Notes under the pieces: model-generated
What the model saw: the letters and a program-made list of their open reading frames with translations, nothing else
Told to the model about the DNA's origin: nothing
Database searches by the model: none
Source: Actinoplanes missouriensis 431
GTDB taxonomy: Bacteria > Actinomycetota > Actinomycetes > Mycobacteriales > Micromonosporaceae
Direction: 5' to 3'
NCBI RefSeq assembly: GCF_000284295.1
Contig: NC_017093.1
Location: 7,254,001 to 7,318,000 of the forward strand
Length of the DNA stretch: 64,000 nucleotides
In this document: positions 1 to 8,883 of the stretch, one piece after another
How the letters are laid out: every line of letters starts with the position of its first letter
How positions within the stretch are numbered: the first letter of the stretch is position 1
Position numbers and translations under genes: made by a program

Positions 1-538
1 TGGCGCCGTTGCGGGTCACGCTCATAGTCGAGGCGGCCAGGTCGGTCTCGCCGACGCCCCAGGCGCGACGGATGACGACCGGCTGCCCGCTCGACGCGGA
101 CCGCAGCTTCACCGCGATCGAGCGCTCGCCGGTGTAGTGCACGTTGCGCCATCCCTCACGGAAGATGGCCGGGCGCTGCGACCAGCGCGGCGAGTCCTCG
201 GTGAGGCCGTACTCGATCGATTCGGCGAGGCTGGACTTCGCGGAGCCGTTCCGGCCGGCGATGACGGTCAGACCCGGTTCGGGCTTGAGCCGGAGTGCGG
301 TGTGCGGGCCGATTCCCCGGAAACCGGTGGTTTCCACCGACTCCAGAAAGACCTCCGGCGCGTCGTCGGACTCGGCCGAGCCGACGGGCACATCGGGCAG
401 CGCCTCGCCGCGCATGACGGCCGCGAGAGTTTCCTCGCCTCGGAAGGCTGCGAGGACCAGATCGGTCTCCGGGCCGGTTGCGCCGTGAGCGCTCAGCCGG
501 TCGGTGAGTTCGTGGTAGAGCGTGATTGCGTCGTCCAT
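1..538 (-). CDS. AAA/SMC-like ATPase, N-terminal part (cut by window edge)
   Basis: The minus-strand frame is open from the ATG at 538 to the window edge, about 179 residues. It carries a clear Walker A motif, GRNGSGKSS, preceded by a segment typical of RecF/SMC/Rad50-type ATPases (FRGIGPHTAL then LTVIAGRNGSGKSSLAESIEYGL). This layout, with the P-loop about 100 residues in after a short helical leader, is that of DNA-repair or defence AAA_23-type ATPases. Upstream of the ATG is a purine-rich AGGGGG sequence. The gene lies at the left edge of a defence-type region that includes a helicase-nuclease and a type I restriction operon. A role in DNA sensing or cleavage is therefore plausible but inferred. 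Walker B and any nuclease domain would lie outside the window. Confidence 0.75.
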   Translation of the reverse strand, partial: MDDAITLYHELTDRLSAHGATGPETDLVLAAFRGEETLAAVMRGEALPDVPVGSAESDDAPEVFLESVETTGFRGIGPHTALRLKPEPGLTVIAGRNGSAKSSLAESIEYGLTEDSPRWSQRPAIFREGWRNVHYTGERSIAVKLRSASSGQPVVIRRAWGVGETDLAASTMSVTRNGA

Positions 539-649
539 GAGGACCCCCTGTTTACTGCCGGTTTGATGCTCTGTTCGCGGCAGAGCGGTGTTGCGGTCAG
601 TGGTGCGGGCGGAGCTGTGGAACGCGGTGGATCTAGCGGAACGAGCTGG

Positions 650-1456
650 TCAGGATGGCGAGATGGTCCACTTGCCGTCGGCGGTCACCTCGACCAGCGC
701 GGGTGCCTGCAGCGGCCGGGTGCCGGAGTAGCCACCGATCTCGTTGACGAGCAGGCCGCCCTCACCGGTTTCGAGGGAGTAGGCATTGATCACGAAGTTC
801 GACGACCCCTTGGAGTGGGTGATCTTCGCCTTGGTGGCGTTGCCGCCGAGCACGACGACGTCATCGCCCTTGCCGGACGCTTTACCGGAGGCGGCTTTGG
901 TGGCGAGCTGGTCGACGGACCCGATCGTCAACGTCCAGCGGCCGGCCGCCTCGATCTCGAGCTGGGTGGTCTGCGCCCCGTCCTCGAGGTTGATCCACCG
1001 CTTGCCCTTGTAGGCGCCGATCTCATTGACCAGCAGCGACTCCGGGCCGTCGCTCTTGAGCACGGTGTTGCTGGAGCACCGGCAGTCGAAGACGACCACC
1101 GACAGATCGGTGAGCGGCGGGATGTCCACCACGTCGTCACCACGCCCTTTGATCACCCGCGGCTTGGCGACCGCGGGCTCGGTGGTGGTTGGCGTCGTGG
1201 TCGCGACCGGCTCCGTCGTGGCTGCTGCCGTCGGCTCCTCGGGCGTCGCCGTGGCCTTGACCGGCTCGGTACTCGGCACCGAGACGGCCCCTAGCTTCGA
1301 AGGCTCTTCCTCACCGTTCATCGCGGCGAGGCCCACGCCGCAGCACAACAGGACCATGACGGAAGCCGCGGCCCCGGCGATCACGAAGATGCGCCTGCCT
1401 CGCTTCGGCTGGGGCACGGGCTGCGGAAACGGATAAGGATTCTGCGGAAGAGTCAT
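650..1456 (-). CDS. Membrane-anchored protein with two tandem extracytoplasmic repeats
   Basis: Unrecognised 268-residue protein. It has a short Pro-rich cytoplasmic start (MTLPQNPYPFPQPVP), one membrane helix at about residues 23-46, a Thr/Pro-rich linker to about 100, then two related modules. Each module begins after a GDDVV segment and contains LLVNEIGxYxG followed by a stretch ending in W-T-(L/I). The two copies span about 115-180 and 200-268, which points to internal duplication. The start is supported by GGGGAAC six bases upstream of the ATG. Its first residues resemble those of the protein at 8156-8806, and both genes have the same palindrome about 90 bp upstream. Function unknown. 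Confidence 0.75.
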   Translation of the reverse strand: MTLPQNPYPFPQPVPQPKRGRRIFVIAGAAASVMVLLCCGVGLAAMNGEEEPSKLGAVSVPSTEPVKATATPEEPTAAATTEPVATTTPTTTEPAVAKPRVIKGRGDDVVDIPPLTDLSVVVFDCRCSSNTVLKSDGPESLLVNEIGAYKGKRWINLEDGAQTTQLEIEAAGRWTLTIGSVDQLATKAASGKASGKGDDVVVLGGNATKAKITHSKGSSNFVINAYSLETGEGGLLVNEIGGYSGTRPLQAPALVEVTADGKWTISPS

Positions 1457-1544
1457 CGAAGTTCCCCTGTCGATCGAACGACATCGCTTGCCGTTCGGTG
1501 AAACAGGAGAACACGGGATTCATTTATCTATCGACAAAGTTTGC

Positions 1545-1560
1545 GATAACCTCGGTTATC
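1545..1560. promoter_or_regulatory. Palindromic operator GATAACCTCGGTTATC
   Basis: Perfect inverted repeat (GATAACC, two-base centre, GGTTATC) located about 90 bp upstream of the gene starting at 1456. A second dyad, AAAGTTT/AAACTTT, surrounds it. A near copy sits at 8884-8899 upstream of another short membrane-protein gene. The likely role is the binding site of a dimeric repressor; the regulator is not identified. Confidence 0.55.
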
Positions 1561-1651
1561 AGCTTGATAGAAACTTTTGGTACCTGCGCCGCTGATGGCA
1601 CCGGGTACGTGGACTTGAGGCCCTCGTTCCCGATGCCATCAAATAGATGCC

Positions 1652-3898
1652 TCAGTTCCGCGGGTCGGCCGCGAGCTTGCGCGCAACGCTCTCGACCCTG
1701 CTCAACCGAGAGGCCGCCACCTCGGTCAGCGACTTGCGACCATAGGTCTCCAGCGTTGCCCGGAAGACGGCCTCACGGTTGTCCCATCCGAGTCGCCTCG
1801 CATGGACGGCCATGACCATGGCGAGCTCTGCGGGTGGCACCTCGTCGAGGACCCGTGGGCCCAGGGTCCGCAGCAGCAGCCGAGGCTGACTCGGCAGCCG
1901 GTAGGTGCATGGCTGGATGCCGGGATCTCGCAGCGGGTTGTCCTGGATGAGCAGTCCGCGGCGGACCGCTGCGGTGATGACCTTGTTGATGGCGCTCGCC
2001 GACACCCTGGTGACGCGCTGGCCACCGGCGGCTCTGACGTACGCACTCTGCAGCCGCTCACCGAGGATCGGTCCTTCACGATCGACGATGGCGAGCAGTG
2101 CCTCACGCATTCCCGACGGGGCCGGATCGTTCGGGCGTGGTGCCGCACCCTGATAGGTCCGGTACGGCTCGAGAACGAACGACCCGACCCAGGTGGAAGC
2201 CTCTGTGGCCCCACTGCCGTCCGGCCGGGGAACACGCCACACCCCTGGCTGGATCTCCTGATTACTCGGTGTGGATGCTCGGCGCTGCGTCTCCACGACC
2301 GGCAGCGGAGGTACCGGCGGCACGGAGTCCCGTTGTGGCTCGACCCGCGGTTCGACATCCGCAACGGTTGTGCTCGACGGCTCGCTATCTGGCACGGACT
2401 CGTTCGGAACGGCTGGCGTGGAGGGAGTTGCCGGGAGCGGCGCAGGCGCGATCGGGGCTGTCGGCGCCGACTCACTCGGCGGCAGGACAGCCGCCGGACG
2501 ACTCGCGACGGCCTGCGCACCTTGATCGGCGGGCCTGGGCGGCGCGACCACCAGGGCAGCGGGCTCGGCCGGCTCAGACCAGTCGGACGGGCGGATGCCG
2601 CGTCGCTCGAGGGCAGCCCACAGGTCGCGCAGCACGGAAGCCTCGTCCACCACGAAGGCCGATTGGGGGATCCGGAAGAACTCCCATCCGCAGCGTTCCA
2701 GTTCCCGCTGGCGTGCCATGTCTGCCTCGTAGCGATCTGGGCCGTGCCAGGCGTCGCCGTCACATTCGATGGCGAGCCGGCCGTGCGGGCCGACCACCAC
2801 CAGGTCGATCGAGTAGCCGATCGCCTCGTACTGCGGCACCACCGTGAATCCGCGGCCGACCAGCCGGTTGTAGACCCGCTGCTCGAAAAGCGAGTCGAAC
2901 GGGGCGACCCGCCGGTCCTCGGGCACGTCGGTGGGCAGGTCGACGCCCTCAAGTGCGGAGGGACGGGCGGATACGCCGTAGCAGTAGTCCAGAAGCTGAT
3001 GGCGCAGGTCCTCCGGGTTGCCCAGGTCGCTGGGCCGGACCGAGTGGAAGATCCACATCTGGTCCTTGGCCCGGGAGGCGGCGACGTTGTAGCGCTGCAT
3101 GTACATCTCGCTCGTGGCCACACCGATACGCGTCCCGGGCTCCACGGCGGTGACCATGCTCAGGAACATGACGTCACGCTCGGAACCCTGGAAATCGGCC
3201 GAGTCACCGCAGCGCAGGTCTCGTCGCTCCCATTCGGCCGGGTCCAGTTGCTCCAGCAGCAGCCGCTGGATGTGGTTGGCCTGATGCGTGCCCTGCAAGG
3301 AGATGACGCCGAAGGTCAGGCCGTCGTAGCGGGAATCCTGTGCGCACGCCACGATCTGCTCGACGATCGCCTCGGCCTCGGGGGGATTCACCTTGCCGGT
3401 CGTCCCCCGCACGTAGCCGGTCTCCACGAAGACCGGCTTGATCGGCTCGAGACGGTCGGCGCCGTACTGGCGAACCGGGATGAGGCGGATGTTCTCCGGC
3501 TCGTACGCGATCCGGTTGGAGAAGTTGATGATCTCCGGAACGCAGCGGCGGTGCTCGGTCAGCGCGATGAGGCCGGTGAAACGCATCTTGGCCTCGTCGA
3601 AGAAGCTGCGCTTCGGGTCCTGCCACGACGCCCGGTACGGGTCGTCGTACAGATACTGGGAAGCGAGATCACGCAGGTGCTGCTGATCCACGCCGACCGC
3701 GGCCGGGGAGACCTGCTTGTCGTCGCCGATCACGACGATCTTCGGAGCCAGGTACTGAAGGAAGGTCGCGGCCAGTCCGGCCTGGGATGCCTCGTCGACG
3801 ACCACCACGTCGAACATGTTGGGCTGGACCTGCAACTGTTCGGCGATCCGGTAGATCGGCATGATCCACACCGGCACCGACGACCGGCAGCGGTCCAT
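1652..3898 (-). CDS. SF1 helicase-nuclease, C-terminal part (after in-frame TAG)
   Basis: Continues the reading frame of the gene at 3980-7042 after a single TAG codon. The frame is open from 3979; the first ATG is at 3898. It contains the helicase Walker B/motif II (VVVDEASQAG, about residue 34), motif III (VIGDDKQVSP), and later SF1 motifs (DSADFQGSERDVMFLS and YNVAASRAK). A Vsr/MTES_1575-like nuclease domain follows at about 335-430, with the core YSIDLVV, then LAIECDGDAWHG, then QRELERCGW. Next come a Pro-rich linker (about 430-590) and a C-terminal winged-helix-like region. Alone it lacks the P-loop, so it cannot be an active helicase without its upstream half. Helicase plus Vsr-like nuclease proteins of this size are known in antiphage islands. 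Whether this copy works depends on read-through. Confidence 0.8.
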   Translation of the reverse strand: MDRCRSSVPVWIMPIYRIAEQLQVQPNMFDVVVVDEASQAGLAATFLQYLAPKIVVIGDDKQVSPAAVGVDQQHLRDLASQYLYDDPYRASWQDPKRSFFDEAKMRFTGLIALTEHRRCVPEIINFSNRIAYEPENIRLIPVRQYGADRLEPIKPVFVETGYVRGTTGKVNPPEAEAIVEQIVACAQDSRYDGLTFGVISLQGTHQANHIQRLLLEQLDPAEWERRDLRCGDSADFQGSERDVMFLSMVTAVEPGTRIGVATSEMYMQRYNVAASRAKDQMWIFHSVRPSDLGNPEDLRHQLLDYCYGVSARPSALEGVDLPTDVPEDRRVAPFDSLFEQRVYNRLVGRGFTVVPQYEAIGYSIDLVVVGPHGRLAIECDGDAWHGPDRYEADMARQRELERCGWEFFRIPQSAFVVDEASVLRDLWAALERRGIRPSDWSEPAEPAALVVAPPRPADQGAQAVASRPAAVLPPSESAPTAPIAPAPLPATPSTPAVPNESVPDSEPSSTTVADVEPRVEPQRDSVPPVPPLPVVETQRRASTPSNQEIQPGVWRVPRPDGSGATEASTWVGSFVLEPYRTYQGAAPRPNDPAPSGMREALLAIVDREGPILGERLQSAYVRAAGGQRVTRVSASAINKVITAAVRRGLLIQDNPLRDPGIQPCTYRLPSQPRLLLRTLGPRVLDEVPPAELAMVMAVHARRLGWDNREAVFRATLETYGRKSLTEVAASRLSRVESVARKLAADPRN

Positions 3899-3979
3899 GG
3901 CCTGGCGGATCTCCGCCCGGCGCAGGTGGGCATACTTGCCGGTCCCCTTACCCAGGCCACGGACGAGTTGCCCGTACTG

Positions 3980-3982
3980 CTA
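3980..3982 (-). other. In-frame TAG interrupting the helicase gene
   Basis: The TAG is in register with both flanking reading frames. After it come 27 sense codons and then the ATG at 3898. The next codon is CAG, so the simplest origin is a CAG to TAG transition. Joined, the protein would have about 1796 residues with all helicase motifs in order. No suppressor tRNA or recoding signal is visible in the window. Confidence 0.85.
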
Positions 3983-6900
3983 CAGGTTGGCCCGGGCAGA
4001 GCCGCTGATCCGCGACGGAGACGCAGCGTGCCGCCAGGCCCGCTCGGCGGACAGCTCCTCGACGTGGTGGCGGATCGTCTGCTCGACCTCGCTGATCTCG
4101 GTTTGAAGCCGGTTGAGGTCGGCCACCTGCCGATTACCGAGCCACACACCAGTGACCGCCCAGGCCCACGCGTGCTCCCAACGAGCGAGACGGTCATCCC
4201 ACACGTCGTCCTCGGGAAGGGCGGCGATCGCTTCATGAACCCGGGCGGCTTCCCGCTGGAGCCGGGATCCGAGCCGGTCACGGTACTGCCCTTGTCCACG
4301 TGCCTCGATCAGACGGGCGTGCCGGTGCACGGCGACGGCGTACCCGTCGACGTCCCGGTCGACGACGGCTTTCGCCAGGGCGAGCACCACCGGCGAGACA
4401 GCAGGGTCGTGGATCAGGCCGGCGACGGGTTCCACCGCGGCGTCGACGGCGGCCCGCGTGACGAGCAGATGGTCGTCGGTGGCCGCCGCGTCGACAAGCG
4501 CGGCATAGGACCGTACGGCCGAGAGGTCGGCCCATTCCGGGCGGGGCAGGCGCCAGGCGGCGAGACGCTGGTCCTGTTGGGCGAGATCCGCCCCGAGGGC
4601 GAGAACGCGATTCAACTGGTGAAGTTCAGTGACGTGCCAGGTGAGCCGTTCGTCGAAAGTGTCCTCCGGCGGAATGACGACGCTGGCTGGCCAGGCCCGG
4701 TCGAGAGCCGCCAGCAACCGGCCGGCCTCCGTCCAGGCGAGGAAGAAGTCGATCGCGGCGACGGACGTGGGCGGGTTTCCGTCGACGCGTACGTGGGCGA
4801 AAAGGTCTCGGGCAGCCTTCACCGGTTTGGCGGCCAGTACACCGAGGACCGGCGTTCCGTCCGCCGCAATCTTGATCTTGCCGCCGGCGTTCAGATGTTC
4901 CCTTAGGTGTCGCGCCAAGGCCACCAGCGGGGCCAGATCGGGACCGGTCGAGCAGACCGAGGTGAAGCCGAGGGCCTGTACGTGCGGCTGTGCCTGCTGG
5001 GTGAGTTGTTGCAGCTGGGTGGCGCGGTTCCACCAGACCTGGCCGCGGCCGGAGACGACATCGGCCAGGGCATCGGCCATCCAGACCTCCCGGCGCCGAG
5101 CCAGGTCGTCAGCCGTGTCGGCGAGCCGATGCAGTTCCTGCCGCAGCACGGTGCGGTCGCCCGGTGGCATGGCCCGAACAGCGGCGAAGGCCGCGTGCCC
5201 CCGGCCACCCTGAAACGCCTCATGATCGGCACGCGCCTGGCTCTCAGCCGCGACGGCTGCCGCGAAGTCGGCCGGCGGCAGCAACGTTGCCGGGTCGGCC
5301 AGAACCTCCTGCGCCGCCGGCTCGTCGGCCGACAGCCGATCATCGCGCAGCAGTCGCAGCCACTCGATCATCTCCGCGGCGGCCAGTGGTGGCTGATCCG
5401 CGGGCTCGGCCGGGATCAACGGCCGCAACCATCCGTACGGTTTCTCGTCGGCGTTGTGTGCTGTAGCGATCGCCGCGAGCGTCCCCCGGTAGGGACCCTG
5501 CTCGTGCTTCGTCACTTCGGCCGACCGGACGTCGACGATGCGCCGGTGCAGCAGGCTGCGGCTGCGCCGTAAACGGTCGATGGCGTCCAGATGGTGCTGG
5601 ATCTTCCGTACGGACGCATCGCCGTCGAAGTCGATCGCCCGCTGCGAGATGGTGTTGACGGCGACCTTCAGATCGGCCATGTCCTCGCGGGACGCGCCGA
5701 CCACGGCCACCGACAACGGCCGGATCGCCTCCGGCAACTTCGCCCGCACCTCCTTGAGCGCCCGATCCGTCTGCGCGGTGACCAGCACCCGCTTCCCCTG
5801 GGCGAGCAGATGGCTGAGCAGCGCCGCCGCGGTGTGGGTCTTACCGGTGCCCGGCGGACCCTGCACCAGCGTCTGGGCGTTCTGGTCCACCCGCTGCACG
5901 ATCTTCAACTGCGTGTCGTTCACCGGCAGCGGCAGGTAGACCTCGTCGTCCACGGCCACCAGCGCACCCGGTGCCGGATCGGCCACCGTCGGCGGCCGGT
6001 GGTCCGGGTCGACCAGCGGCAGGACGCCTTCGGGCACGCTCTCGGCGTCGATCAGCTGCTCTCGAATCCGCTCCAGCACCTCAACCAGACCGTGATTGCG
6101 CCGGCGCAGCACCACGGCGGGTGCCAGCGTGACTTCCGCGGTGGGCGCCGCCGCCCGGCCGGGATTCTCCGTCTCGGTATAGACCGCGTCCGGGTCGAGA
6201 CTGTTAGCGACCCGCTGCAGCACCTCGCCGATCGCCGCCAGATCGAGCGGGTGATGCGCGTAGGTGCGCGCCAGTTCCCGAACCTCGCTGATGTGCCGTG
6301 ACCTGGTCAGGCCGGAGTCCAGCATGTCGAGCTCGAGACGCAGCGGATCGACTGTCTCGGCGGCGGTCAGGTGCAGCGTGCCGCTGGCTGGATCCAGGTC
6401 GATACGCAACGGAACGGTGATCAGATGCCGCCGCACCACAGGGTGATCGGCCGGCTTCCAGACCAGGCAGCCGACGGCGAGCACCAGCTCCTTCTCTTCC
6501 GGGTTGCTGGCCGCTTCAGCCTGCATCGCGAAGAGGGCTCCATAGGCGTCGCGCACCGGCTTCTCGACGCGTTCCCGGTCTGCCCACTGCGTCCAGCCGA
6601 TCAACCACCGCTCATATGCCGGCACGATCCGCGGATGATCGGCCAGAAGCAACACCTCCGGCTCGGCGTCCTCGCCTTCCGGCACGGGACCAGGGATCTC
6701 CAGTGCGAGCTTCGGCACGACGTCCGGGTCGTCACACCCGGCTTCCAGCCACCGGGCCACCTCGGAACTCGGCGCCGGCGGACGCACCCGGTCGAGACGA
6801 TCGACGTGCCCGATCTCGGCACCCGGCTCCGGCACCACATCCCAGTGCGCAAAATGCACCGCCGGGTGCCGGGGCATGTCCCGGGTCCAGGCGACCTCGT

Positions 6901-7042
6901 ACCCGTCCACGGTTCTCGGGGCCGTCGTCACCGACTGCTGCGCCCGGGCGAGAAACTCGAACAGTCGGATCGCGCGGTCCAGGCGACTCGCTGGAGCGGT
7001 GGTCAAGACAGAGTTCCCTTCAAAGCGATGATTCCTACGCAT
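3980..7042 (-). CDS. SF1 (DNA2/NAM7-like) helicase, N-terminal part ending at in-frame TAG
   Basis: A 1020-residue product holding the front of a very large superfamily 1 helicase. It has an N-terminal region of about 370 residues resembling DUF4011-type helicases, a Q-motif-like segment (NDTQLKIV) and Walker A (GPPGTGKTHT, about residues 395-404). Motif Ia follows (VLVTAQTD), then a long helical insertion. Motifs II-VI and the nuclease domain are encoded beyond the TAG at 3980-3982. A TTG twelve codons downstream (7006), preceded by GAAGGGAAC at good spacing, is an alternative start. The gene is on the same strand as the SMC-like ATPase at the left edge. Predicted role: ATP-driven DNA translocation in an antiphage or DNA-processing system (inferred from domains). 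As annotated the protein is split and probably inactive unless the TAG is read through. Confidence 0.8.
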   Translation of the reverse strand: MRRNHRFEGNSVLTTAPASRLDRAIRLFEFLARAQQSVTTAPRTVDGYEVAWTRDMPRHPAVHFAHWDVVPEPGAEIGHVDRLDRVRPPAPSSEVARWLEAGCDDPDVVPKLALEIPGPVPEGEDAEPEVLLLADHPRIVPAYERWLIGWTQWADRERVEKPVRDAYGALFAMQAEAASNPEEKELVLAVGCLVWKPADHPVVRRHLITVPLRIDLDPASGTLHLTAAETVDPLRLELDMLDSGLTRSRHISEVRELARTYAHHPLDLAAIGEVLQRVANSLDPDAVYTETENPGRAAAPTAEVTLAPAVVLRRRNHGLVEVLERIREQLIDAESVPEGVLPLVDPDHRPPTVADPAPGALVAVDDEVYLPLPVNDTQLKIVQRVDQNAQTLVQGPPGTGKTHTAAALLSHLLAQGKRVLVTAQTDRALKEVRAKLPEAIRPLSVAVVGASREDMADLKVAVNTISQRAIDFDGDASVRKIQHHLDAIDRLRRSRSLLHRRIVDVRSAEVTKHEQGPYRGTLAAIATAHNADEKPYGWLRPLIPAEPADQPPLAAAEMIEWLRLLRDDRLSADEPAAQEVLADPATLLPPADFAAAVAAESQARADHEAFQGGRGHAAFAAVRAMPPGDRTVLRQELHRLADTADDLARRREVWMADALADVVSGRGQVWWNRATQLQQLTQQAQPHVQALGFTSVCSTGPDLAPLVALARHLREHLNAGGKIKIAADGTPVLGVLAAKPVKAARDLFAHVRVDGNPPTSVAAIDFFLAWTEAGRLLAALDRAWPASVVIPPEDTFDERLTWHVTELHQLNRVLALGADLAQQDQRLAAWRLPRPEWADLSAVRSYAALVDAAATDDHLLVTRAAVDAAVEPVAGLIHDPAVSPVVLALAKAVVDRDVDGYAVAVHRHARLIEARGQGQYRDRLGSRLQREAARVHEAIAALPEDDVWDDRLARWEHAWAWAVTGVWLGNRQVADLNRLQTEISEVEQTIRHHVEELSAERAWRHAASPSRISGSARANL

Positions 7043-7317
7043 TCAGGACGGGCGCTCGGACCTACTCGGCGCAGGGAAGCCGGTCAGGGCGGATGTGACG
7101 GATCCGCGCAGTCATCCGGCCCGAAGAGTCGCCGTCGCGCCCCCGGCGGCGAAAGCCCGCCGACCCAGCATCGATCACCGGCTGGCACGAAGGTGCGGCC
7201 GGATTGCTGATCGGAAACGGCACGGGCGAACATGGGAACGGCCCAGAACACTAGACGTGACACAACGGCTACCGCTGCCCGCCTTTACGGGGATGTTCTC
7301 GGCCGTCCGGGGGATCA

Positions 7318-7351
7318 CAGCTGGCCCAAAGCAATGGTTTGGGCACAGCTG
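7318..7351 (-). terminator. Hairpin downstream of the 7374 gene
   Basis: Stem CAGCTG plus GCCCAAA pairs with TTTGGGC plus CAGCTG, with one bulged A and a seven-base loop. It lies just past the 3' end of the minus-strand gene at 7374-8063. There is no T-tract, as is common for actinobacterial terminators. The rest of the 331-base gap 7043-7373 shows no gene. Confidence 0.5.
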
Positions 7352-7373
7352 AAAGTCGGCGAGATACTCCGTG

Positions 7374-8063
7374 TCAGTCCGACCATGATGCGGGGGCCTG
7401 GCCGAATGCACGTCGGCCGGCTCGCACCGCCAGGGTGGCAAGGCCTGCGTTCGCGGCACCACCGATCACCAGGCCGATGCCGAACGGCGCCACTCGGCCG
7501 AGAACGATGATTCCCTGCTTGGTCCCGTATTTCGTGACGAAGTGCCTTCCCAGGACTCCGTTGATCCGGTGCAACGTCTCGACGGGCACCTTGGCGACGA
7601 TCTGCCGGGCCCAATGCTGCCCCGTACGCTCAGCGACCTTGGTGATGGTCTTGGACCCGGAGCCGCCGAGCATGATGCCCATCACGATCGTCCGGCGGCG
7701 CTCGATCTCGTCGATGGGCACGCCGTGAACCTCGGCGATCGAGAGCGCGAAGAGCACGCTCAGCTCGAGAGACGAGAGAGCCTCGGCGGCGGACAGCGCC
7801 AACGCGACACCCGTGCCGACGCCGGGCGCGGCCGCGGTTCCTCCGACCGCGGCACCCGTCCCCGTCAGAGCGCTGACGTACATCCGCTCCAGATTTCGGA
7901 TCACCTCCGCCGGGGACGCCTCGGGGTTCCGCTGGCGGGCCCGAGCGATGTTCCTGCGCACCAGCGGAGTCTGGACATCGATCGCCTTGTTCAGGAGGCT
8001 GAGGGCTCGATGCCCAGCCTCAGCGGCCATCGATGTTGTTTCGTCGGTGTTGTCTGTCGTCAT
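7374..8063 (-). CDS. Conserved hypothetical glycine-rich helical protein (EcsC-like?)
   Basis: 229 residues from the ATG at 8063, chosen because AAGGAGGA lies seven bases upstream; a longer open frame to 8159 lacks a site. The N-terminal half is helical (LLNKAIDVQTPLVRRNIARARQRNPEASP). It is followed by a Gly/Ala-rich hydrophobic stretch (GTGAAVGGTAAAPGVGTG) and a second hydrophobic segment near the C terminus (VLGRVAPFGIGLVIGG). The pattern resembles EcsC-type or related membrane-associated proteins of actinobacteria, but the assignment is tentative. It is separated by about 90 bp from the upstream DUF4352 gene on the same strand. No catalytic motif is recognisable. Confidence 0.65.
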   Translation of the reverse strand: MTTDNTDETTSMAAEAGHRALSLLNKAIDVQTPLVRRNIARARQRNPEASPAEVIRNLERMYVSALTGTGAAVGGTAAAPGVGTGVALALSAAEALSSLELSVLFALSIAEVHGVPIDEIERRRTIVMGIMLGGSGSKTITKVAERTGQHWARQIVAKVPVETLHRINGVLGRHFVTKYGTKQGIIVLGRVAPFGIGLVIGGAANAGLATLAVRAGRRAFGQAPASWSD

Positions 8064-8155
8064 GGGGTGTCCTCCTTGATCGTCATCTCTACTTCGATCG
8101 TTCGTTGGTGCGCCGTACCGGCTGTCCGGCTGGCTTGAACCGGCACGGCGCCTGA

Positions 8156-8806
8156 TCACTTGAGGGACACCCGGACGCCGCCGGAGAACGGCGAGTCGTG
8201 CAGCTCCAGGCTGGTGAGCTTGGGGCCCTCGGGCACGTCGAAGACGAGCTTGCCCTTGACCGTGTTGCCCGGGTTGATCTCGGCGAAGAGGATCTGCTGG
8301 TCACCGTTGGCGTAGAGAGCCGCGCTGGAGTCGACGGAGTACTCGACCTTCTTCGCGTCGTACGCCTTCTGAGCCGAGTCGAGGAACGTCTGCGCCTCCT
8401 TGCCGATGTTCTTGACCTGGACGCTGATCAGGCAGAACTGGCCCTGCGCCGCCTGCCCGAGCAGGCTGGTGCCGACCTTGCTGACGCCGCACTTCACGCC
8501 GGTGACCGTGAACTGGAAGTCGCCGTCGGCGGCCGGGTGGTTCAGGCCAGGAGTGTCGTCCTTGGCCTTCTCGGTCTTCTTGGGCGCGACGGCGGCCGGC
8601 CCTTCCGCCGCGGTAGTCGCCTGCGACCCGTCGGCCGGCTCGGCCGTGTCGGTGCCGCCGGAGGTGACCGCGCCGATGCAGCCGATCAGCATCAGACCGA
8701 CCAGCCCGCCGAGGATCCACGGCCACTTGCGCTTCTTGGCCGGTGCCGGCATCGGCGCCGGAGGCGTCCAGCCGGACGGGGTGGCGGGATTCTGCGGATA
8801 TGTCAT
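8156..8806 (-). CDS. DUF4352-type membrane-anchored protein
   Basis: 216 residues from the ATG at 8806. It has a short Pro-rich cytoplasmic N terminus (MTYPQNPATPSGW), one membrane helix at about 32-50 and a low-complexity linker. The beta-rich C-terminal domain carries FQFTVTGVKCG, then a QFCLISVQVKNIG segment, then INPGNTVKGKLVFDVP. This is the pattern of DUF4352 (telokin-like immunoprotective family) domains found on actinobacterial cell surfaces. A pair of Cys residues in the domain could form a disulfide. Its start resembles that of the gene at 650-1456, and both are preceded by the same palindrome. Molecular role unknown; probably extracytoplasmic ligand or protein binding. Confidence 0.8.
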   Translation of the reverse strand: MTYPQNPATPSGWTPPAPMPAPAKKRKWPWILGGLVGLMLIGCIGAVTSGGTDTAEPADGSQATTAAEGPAAVAPKKTEKAKDDTPGLNHPAADGDFQFTVTGVKCGVSKVGTSLLGQAAQGQFCLISVQVKNIGKEAQTFLDSAQKAYDAKKVEYSVDSSAALYANGDQQILFAEINPGNTVKGKLVFDVPEGPKLTSLELHDSPFSGGVRVSLK

Positions 8807-8883
8807 GGCGGACTCCGTGTCGTGATCGGGATGCGGCCCACCAAGAAGACCGTGGCCGCCTATTCCCGTCGAGTCACGGAGCT

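Noticed and set aside
1802..4906. 1034-codon plus-strand open frame
   Set aside because: Antisense to the helicase. Its length comes from GC-rich codon bias on the other strand, and it has no domain signature or ribosome-binding site.
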